Below are positions 57,602 through 64,000 of a stretch of 64,000 nt of DNA, in pieces. The stretch comes from an uncultured Caldilinea sp. (GTDB taxonomy: Bacteria; Chloroflexota; Anaerolineae; Caldilineales; Caldilineaceae). The stretch lies in the NCBI RefSeq assembly GCF_937128415.1, contig NZ_CAKZMJ010000054.1, positions 1 to 64,000 of the forward strand. The letters are read 5' to 3'. Both the position numbers and the translations under genes were made by a program. The notes beneath the pieces were generated by a model, which made no database searches, was not told where the DNA came from, and saw only the letters and a list, made by a program, of their open reading frames with translations. Each line of letters opens with the position of its first letter. Positions within the stretch are counted from its first letter, which is position 1.

Positions 57602-58301
57602 ACGCACCGCCTATCAGCTTTCCGATCAACCTGTGCCAGGCTGTTTCGTCTGGTTGGACGAACAATTCGATCAGCGCTTCGCCACCTATGAAGAGGCGTT
57701 CAGCCATCCGTGCGCTGTGATGGCGGAAAGTCTGTGCGCACGGATGGCCGACGTCGAAATGTACGCTTTTTTGATCGAAGACGCGCGCAAGCGCCACACC
57801 GTCGACCCGAAAGCCGAAGAGAAGGCGGCGCTGTTGACGCGTTCATTTTGGGTGGGCTATCTCGGCGCCGGCCGGGCGCTGCTGGACGTCGGCGCAGCTA
57901 TCCTGGCGGGCCTGTATGATCTGGCGCTGCCCGTCGCCGCCATCTCCTTTGGCCACGGCGACTTCTGGCGTCAACTCGTAACTGCGGCGCCGAACGTGCA
58001 TCGTCGCTATCACCCGCTGCGGCTCTTTCTGACCGAGTTTTTGCGTTGGTGCAACGAGAGCGCGCACCGCATCCCGCCCATCCTGGTTGTGGAAGCGCAG
58101 TTCGGCAGGTACGCCCCCCGCGACGACCGCCTGCGTTTTTTCGATGAACCTAACTTCACGCTCGCCGAGATGCATCGCGCCACCGTGCATGCACGCTGGG
58201 TCGATCCGCTTGCGCTGCACATTCGGTGGAAGCCGCAGTTTCTGTCGCTCTGCGAAAAACTGACCGTCGATCTCAGCAAGGCTCTTGAGCGTCCCGCCTA
58301 G
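57582..58301 (+). CDS. hypothetical protein
   Basis: A 239-residue soluble protein not recognised. It has a central Gly/Ala-rich helix pair (WVGYLGAGRALLDVGAAILAGL, about 90-111, partly hydrophobic) and an aromatic, Arg-rich C-terminal half. It starts inside the SpoIIM gene (ATG at 57582, AAAGG seven bases upstream), so translation is coupled. The context with SpoIIM and RDD suggests one envelope-related operon, which is inference. Confidence 0.6.
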
Positions 58302-58313
58302 CCTGACGCCGTC

Positions 58314-59501
58314 TCAGGGGTTCGCCTGCTGCTCATTTTTCGGCGTCCGCAGGGCAAGCTTTTCGGGCGGCTCGGCGTAAATGGTCACCTCGATCGGCCC
58401 GCGCATCCCCCAACGTTTGGCCGTCTCGTAGTCGACGTCCACAACCCAGTTGCGCCGCAACAGATCGGGGATGTGATGGCGCGCGGCGACGTCGAGCACC
58501 TGGAACGGTCCTTCTATCTTTCCCTTGCCCACCTGAATCCACACCAGTCGCCCCAGGTCGCCGGCGCGCAGCAACGCAACGCGACCGATGCACTCCTCGC
58601 AGGCTTCGATTTTGTTCACCCGCTCACGATACCTCTCCACTCTATCCATCACCTGAGGAGCGTAATACATAGCCAGTCCGGTGACCGGCAGCGGCGTCGG
58701 TTCGCTGTACGGCGGGGAGAGCTGCAGCCAGTGCGTCGCTGGTTGAGAAGCAACGGACGCCTGGCCGTTTATGGCCTGCGCTTGAGCGCCGGCGAGGTTG
58801 GGCGTTGTCACCAAGGATTCCGGCGAATTGGGCTCTTCTGAGTCACCGGCATCTAGGGCCTCGTTTCCGGAGTCGATCGAAGCAGTCGGAGATGGCGCTG
58901 CGCTCTCGGTTTCGCTCATGGGGACGGTCGGCTCGACCGTCACGACTTCGGTCACGACCACGGTCTCGGTGACGGGAACAATCTGCTCAATCGTCACCAC
59001 CTCGGTCACCAGCACGGTTTGGGTGACAGGAACAATCTGCTCAATTGGCACCACTTCGGTCACGAACACGGTCTCGGTGACGGGAACGATCTGTTCAAGC
59101 GTCACGACTTCGGTCACGAGCACAGTTTGGGTGACGGGAACAATCTGCTCAATCGTCTCGGTCACAAATACGGTCTCAGTGACGAATACGGTCTCGGTGA
59201 CGGGGACGATCTGCTCGATCGTCACCACCTCGGTAAGCAGGACTGTCTGTGTAAGGGTGACGACTTCGGTCAAGATATGTGTTTCTGAGAGGGCCTGCGC
59301 ATTACACGCAGGGCTTATTTCCTGAGATCGGAGGGTTTGCCCCGCCGTTTCCACGGCGGGGTAAGTACAGGCAGGTTCGTCTTCTGTCTCCGCCGCCCCT
59401 TGTTGCACTGCGGATGTGGTCGAACTATCGGCGGCGAAAACTGACAGCGGCGCTATCGCCAGCGTAACAATGATGAGCATTCGACAAATTTGAGTAAACA
59501 T
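58314..59501 (-). CDS. secreted repeat protein with RlpA-like C-terminal domain
   Basis: The 395-residue product has a signal peptide (about 1-24). A repeat region follows (about 75-195) made of an 18-residue unit such as IEQIVPVTETVFVTEVVT, and then a Ser/Thr/Pro/Asn-rich stretch to about 270. The last 110 residues resemble a double-psi beta-barrel of the RlpA type: IGRVALLRAGDLGRLVWI near 303, GPFQVLDVAARHH near 330 and VVDVDYETAKRWGM near 353. RlpA domains bind or cleave peptidoglycan. AAGGAGAAG precedes the ATG. Val/Thr repeats may project the domain from the cell surface. Confidence 0.7.
   Translation of the reverse strand: MFTQICRMLIIVTLAIAPLSVFAADSSTTSAVQQGAAETEDEPACTYPAVETAGQTLRSQEISPACNAQALSETHILTEVVTLTQTVLLTEVVTIEQIVPVTETVFVTETVFVTETIEQIVPVTQTVLVTEVVTLEQIVPVTETVFVTEVVPIEQIVPVTQTVLVTEVVTIEQIVPVTETVVVTEVVTVEPTVPMSETESAAPSPTASIDSGNEALDAGDSEEPNSPESLVTTPNLAGAQAQAINGQASVASQPATHWLQLSPPYSEPTPLPVTGLAMYYAPQVMDRVERYRERVNKIEACEECIGRVALLRAGDLGRLVWIQVGKGKIEGPFQVLDVAARHHIPDLLRRNWVVDVDYETAKRWGMRGPIEVTIYAEPPEKLALRTPKNEQQANP
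58939..59275. repeat. 54-bp tandem repeats inside the secreted protein gene
   Basis: Four head-to-tail copies of a 54-bp unit (58939-59154) are followed by irregular part-copies to about 59275. The frame is kept throughout, and copies alternate between two subtypes (TETVFV/TETVVV and TQTVLV). The strong DNA conservation suggests recent expansion or homogenisation. Confidence 0.85.
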
Positions 59502-59714
59502 AACGCTTCTCCTTTTGAATTTTATTTTGAATCGGCTGCGTTTTCATCGTTGGGAGGCTGTCTTTGGGCAAAAAGAATGCGTTTTCACGGACAGAAATCC
59601 ATCCGCAAAAACGCCGACTCTGCTTGCCGTATGAAGCTTACCGGAAGACTCGGCTCAAACCTCGAGCGCAGCCTTCATCCCAACGACAAAACGCGGCGTG
59701 ACCTGATCGAAATT

Positions 59715-59752
59715 GCGAGGGCGCGCGCCGCCATCAAGTGGCGGCGCCTCGC
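59715..59752 (-). terminator. GC-rich hairpin after rodA
   Basis: GCGAGG with CCTCGC encloses an 8-bp stem (CGCCGCCA with TGGCGGCG) a few bases after the rodA stop. AATTTCG follows on the minus strand, so the T run is weak. The rest of the 59502-59760 gap shows no gene. Confidence 0.5.
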
Positions 59753-59760
59753 TCTGCGCG

Positions 59761-61734
<1,974 letters not shown>

Positions 61735-61741
61735 ATGTAGA

Positions 61742-62908
61742 TCAACCGTCCCCTCGCCGCAAGGTGACCAGGCCCCCGGGTCGGGCTATGTCCCATTCCT
61801 CTATCATAATTTCATCTTGCACCACGCGGGCGATTTCCGGCCGTTTGTGTTGAGAGCGCCGCCAGAAAAAACGACCGGGCTGCCCCGGTTTGGGATCCGG
61901 CGCGATTTTGATCACATCGGCGATGCGCAGCTGCGTCGGCTCCAGGTCAAGCGCAGCCACCAATGCGCGGCGATTTCCGCCGGCGCCGGCATGGACTACG
62001 CCGCGCAGCCTGCCCCAAACCAGCACGTCGCCGTCGCTGATCACCTCTGCGCCCGGGTTGATGTCGCCGATCACCAGGACATGTTCTCGACGATGAAGGC
62101 GATGACCAGAGCGCAGATATCCTCTGTAGACGAAGTAGCCCTCTGCGTCCGCCCCTCGTTCCTGGCTGTTGAAGGTCGCCGACATGGCGGTTGCGCTCTG
62201 GGCGCCTTCAGCCGCTTCCAACATGACGGCCAGGCCAACCGCCAGCGCCGCCTGAAACGTGCGTTCAGAGCGGGTGCGCACGACGCCCACCGTCATTTCT
62301 TGCGCAGCGAGCACCTGCGCAAGCTCCTGCAGTTCTCCTTCCGTGACAGGTCGCGCGCCCAGGTCGAGCGCCACGCTGCTCTTGCGGAAGAACCCGGCGG
62401 CGCTCTCCAGCCGCTCCGCCAGCGCCGCCATCACTTGACTCCACGCGCCCACGCCGATCTCAATAGCAACGCCGTCGCTTCGTCCACGAATGTAGACGAT
62501 CTGCGCGCCCGTAGGGGCGGGCGGCACCTCTTTCGCTTCGGGGGTTTCCATGGCTGGCGGTGCAGACGTCGCCGCCGGAGCCGCAGCCATGGCCGGCCGA
62601 GTGTTCTCCGGCGCAAGGGCGCCTGAAGGTTCGGCCTCTCTGGCTGCGCTTGCTTGCGCCAAGAAAGGAGGCAGGCTGTCCACCGCATCGTACGCAGGGC
62701 GTGCATGGCTCTTGACCAGCGGCTCTCCTGGCAAGGCGCCCGGTTCCGCCGTTCTCTCCTGTGGCGCCTTAGGCTCACCGGCCCCTCTTTTTGATGCGCC
62801 TTGCACCGTTACGTCGTCCAACAGATCGGCGATGCGCAGCTCCAAAGCAAAGACGCCGTTCGGCGATGATGGGCTGCTTGAATCTTCGGGTCTGGCAACG
62901 TCGCTCAT
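61742..62908 (-). CDS. minC: septum site-determining protein MinC
   Basis: Inhibitor of FtsZ assembly. The C-terminal beta-helix domain (about 250-345) has the family's run of Gly and Val turns (YRGYLRSGHRLHRREHVLVI near 262, then GDINPGAEVISDGDVLVWG near 282). A middle region (about 130-245) may be the FtsZ-binding N-domain. It is preceded by an unusually long Ala/Pro/Glu-rich, probably disordered N-terminal stretch (about 20-130). MinC is usually ~230 residues; this one is 388. It lies 9 bp after the PBP2 gene and 7 bp before minD. Confidence 0.9.
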   Translation of the reverse strand: MSDVARPEDSSSPSSPNGVFALELRIADLLDDVTVQGASKRGAGEPKAPQERTAEPGALPGEPLVKSHARPAYDAVDSLPPFLAQASAAREAEPSGALAPENTRPAMAAAPAATSAPPAMETPEAKEVPPAPTGAQIVYIRGRSDGVAIEIGVGAWSQVMAALAERLESAAGFFRKSSVALDLGARPVTEGELQELAQVLAAQEMTVGVVRTRSERTFQAALAVGLAVMLEAAEGAQSATAMSATFNSQERGADAEGYFVYRGYLRSGHRLHRREHVLVIGDINPGAEVISDGDVLVWGRLRGVVHAGAGGNRRALVAALDLEPTQLRIADVIKIAPDPKPGQPGRFFWRRSQHKRPEIARVVQDEIMIEEWDIARPGGLVTLRRGDG

Positions 62909-62917
62909 ACGGCTTCC

Positions 62918-64000
62918 TCAAGGTTGTGCAATGGCGCCCTGGGTGCGTGGCGAAATCTCGGTGAAGTACGCCTCTAAAATTTTCTGGGTGACGGGCGCAG
63001 CCACAGCCGACCCTTCACCGCCATCGTAGACGAAGGTGACGATGGCGATCTCCGGATTGTCGTATGGTGCGAACGCACTGAACCAGGCATGGAAAGGCAG
63101 GAAGCCCTTCTCGTCGCGGCGACAGTCCCGCTTCTCTGGAATGTATTCGCAGAACTCGGCGGTGCCTGTTTTGCCGGCCACCTCGACGCCCGGCACGCGC
63201 GCCACGCGGCCGGTGCCGTAGTCCGTGTTCACCACTTCCCACATGCCGCGACGAACGACTTCCATATCCTCCGCCGAGATCGGCAATGTGCGCTTGATCT
63301 CCGGCTCGAAATCTTTCTGAACGCCGCCTTCAGCGTCGGTCATGTGATGCACGATTTTGGGGACGTAGATGGTTCCGCCGTTGGCGATCGCCGCCGTTTC
63401 GACCAACACCTGCATCGGTGTAGACAGAACATACCCTTGACCGATCGCCATGTTGTAGCTGTCGCCCGTCGTCCAGGGTTCGGCGAACAACCGCCGTTTC
63501 CATTGATCGGTCGGCACAATCGACGTGACCTCGCCGGGAAGGTCTACGCCGGTGATTTCGCCAAAGCCGAAAAGCTCCGTCCATTTGCTGAGCAATTGCG
63601 GCCCCAATCCCTGGAATTGGTTGGGGAAGCCGCCGCCCAAAATATAAAAGTAAATGTCATTGGAGAGCGCCAGCGCTCTCACTACGTTCATCGGCCCATG
63701 GACGATGCCGTACTTGTGATTCCAGCTCACAAACTCCTGGGCCTGCGACATGTCGTCGGGGAAATAGCGATTGGGCAGGTAGATAGGGCCGGAGTCAACG
63801 ATGGTCGTGTTCGGCGTAATAATGCCTTCGGCCAGCCCCGCCGCTGCCGTCACCATCTTGAAGACGGAGCCGGGTGGATATAGCCCTCCAATTGCATAGT
63901 TGATCAAGGGGCGCCGTTCATCTTGCTCTAACTTGAGGTAATCTTCGCCGATGCGTTCAGCAAAGATATTGTTGTCATATGAAGGTAGGCTGACCATGCC
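62918..64000 (-). CDS. mrdA: penicillin-binding protein 2 (MrdA), C-terminal part, cut by window edge
   Basis: Transpeptidase partner of RodA. The visible 360 residues are the transpeptidase domain with the active-site S-x-x-K in PPGSVFKMV (Ser and Lys near residue 44-47 of the visible part), S-x-N in ALSNDIYFY near 110, and KTGT near 273. The N-terminal membrane anchor and dimerisation domain lie beyond position 64000. It is the first visible gene of the leftward operon with minC, minD and rodA. Confidence 0.95.
   Translation of the reverse strand, partial: GMVSLPSYDNNIFAERIGEDYLKLEQDERRPLINYAIGGLYPPGSVFKMVTAAAGLAEGIITPNTTIVDSGPIYLPNRYFPDDMSQAQEFVSWNHKYGIVHGPMNVVRALALSNDIYFYILGGGFPNQFQGLGPQLLSKWTELFGFGEITGVDLPGEVTSIVPTDQWKRRLFAEPWTTGDSYNMAIGQGYVLSTPMQVLVETAAIANGGTIYVPKIVHHMTDAEGGVQKDFEPEIKRTLPISAEDMEVVRRGMWEVVNTDYGTGRVARVPGVEVAGKTGTAEFCEYIPEKRDCRRDEKGFLPFHAWFSAFAPYDNPEIAIVTFVYDGGEGSAVAAPVTQKILEAYFTEISPRTQGAIAQP

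Noticed and set aside
58939..59275. CRISPR-like or regulatory DNA repeats
   Set aside because: The 54-bp units are in frame inside a secreted protein gene and give an 18-residue peptide repeat.

Overview
The window is a 64 kb stretch of bacterial chromosome. It is mostly GC-rich, dense in short co-directional gene runs and free of recognisable insertion sequences, CRISPR arrays, rRNA or tRNA genes. Several features together suggest a filamentous member of the Chloroflexota (Anaerolineae/Caldilineae-like): large membrane glycosyltransferases with C-terminal beta-sandwich modules, acyl-CoA dehydrogenases, a J-protein without zinc fingers after dnaK-grpE, a PHA-regulator-type protein and secreted Val/Thr repeat proteins. 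The taxonomic call is inference from gene content only.

Layout. 1-13 kb: a 16-bp tandem repeat, an acyl-CoA dehydrogenase, a divergent FGGY sugar kinase, an LTA-synthase-like membrane enzyme, a YceI lipoprotein, a three-gene envelope-lipid operon (FkbM methyltransferase, CDP-alcohol phosphatidyltransferase, flippase), gcvT-gcvH and a GH20 hexosaminidase. 13-20 kb: a Gfo/Idh oxidoreductase, the primary-type sigma factor and a zinc-ribbon methyltransferase. Two perfect 16-bp parS-like sites lie here, one after the sigma gene and one before the methyltransferase, each in a 36-bp palindrome. hypF and an SDR follow. 20-28 kb: a membrane glycosyltransferase coupled to a HEAT-like protein, a sugar isomerase, an unknown small protein and a large NYN/LOTUS RNA-binding-type protein. 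28-36 kb: dnaK-grpE-dnaJ, a GNAT protein, a second acyl-CoA dehydrogenase and a molybdate-type ABC ATPase.

From about 36.0 to 44.95 kb the base composition drops visibly. This block holds a lipoprotein, a four-domain secreted protein, a flippase, four small SAM methyltransferases and two GT4 glycosyltransferases, often overlapping by 4-14 bp. It looks like an acquired surface-glycan island. Its right edge falls inside the 3' end of a GC-rich GT2 gene. 45-51 kb: a prephenate-dehydrogenase-like protein, an HD protein, a site-2-protease-like M50 peptidase, and a divergent PHA-regulator/patatin pair followed by a membrane-anchored glycosidase.

52-64 kb: a DegV fatty-acid-binding protein and plsX (lipid synthesis), a membrane protein of unknown role, radC, a divergent RDD/SpoIIM pair, a secreted protein with 18-residue repeats and an RlpA-like C-terminus, and an elongation/division operon read leftward (PBP2, minC, minD, rodA). 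The paired parS sites suggest the window may lie in the origin-proximal part of the chromosome; parA, parB and dnaA are not in view.
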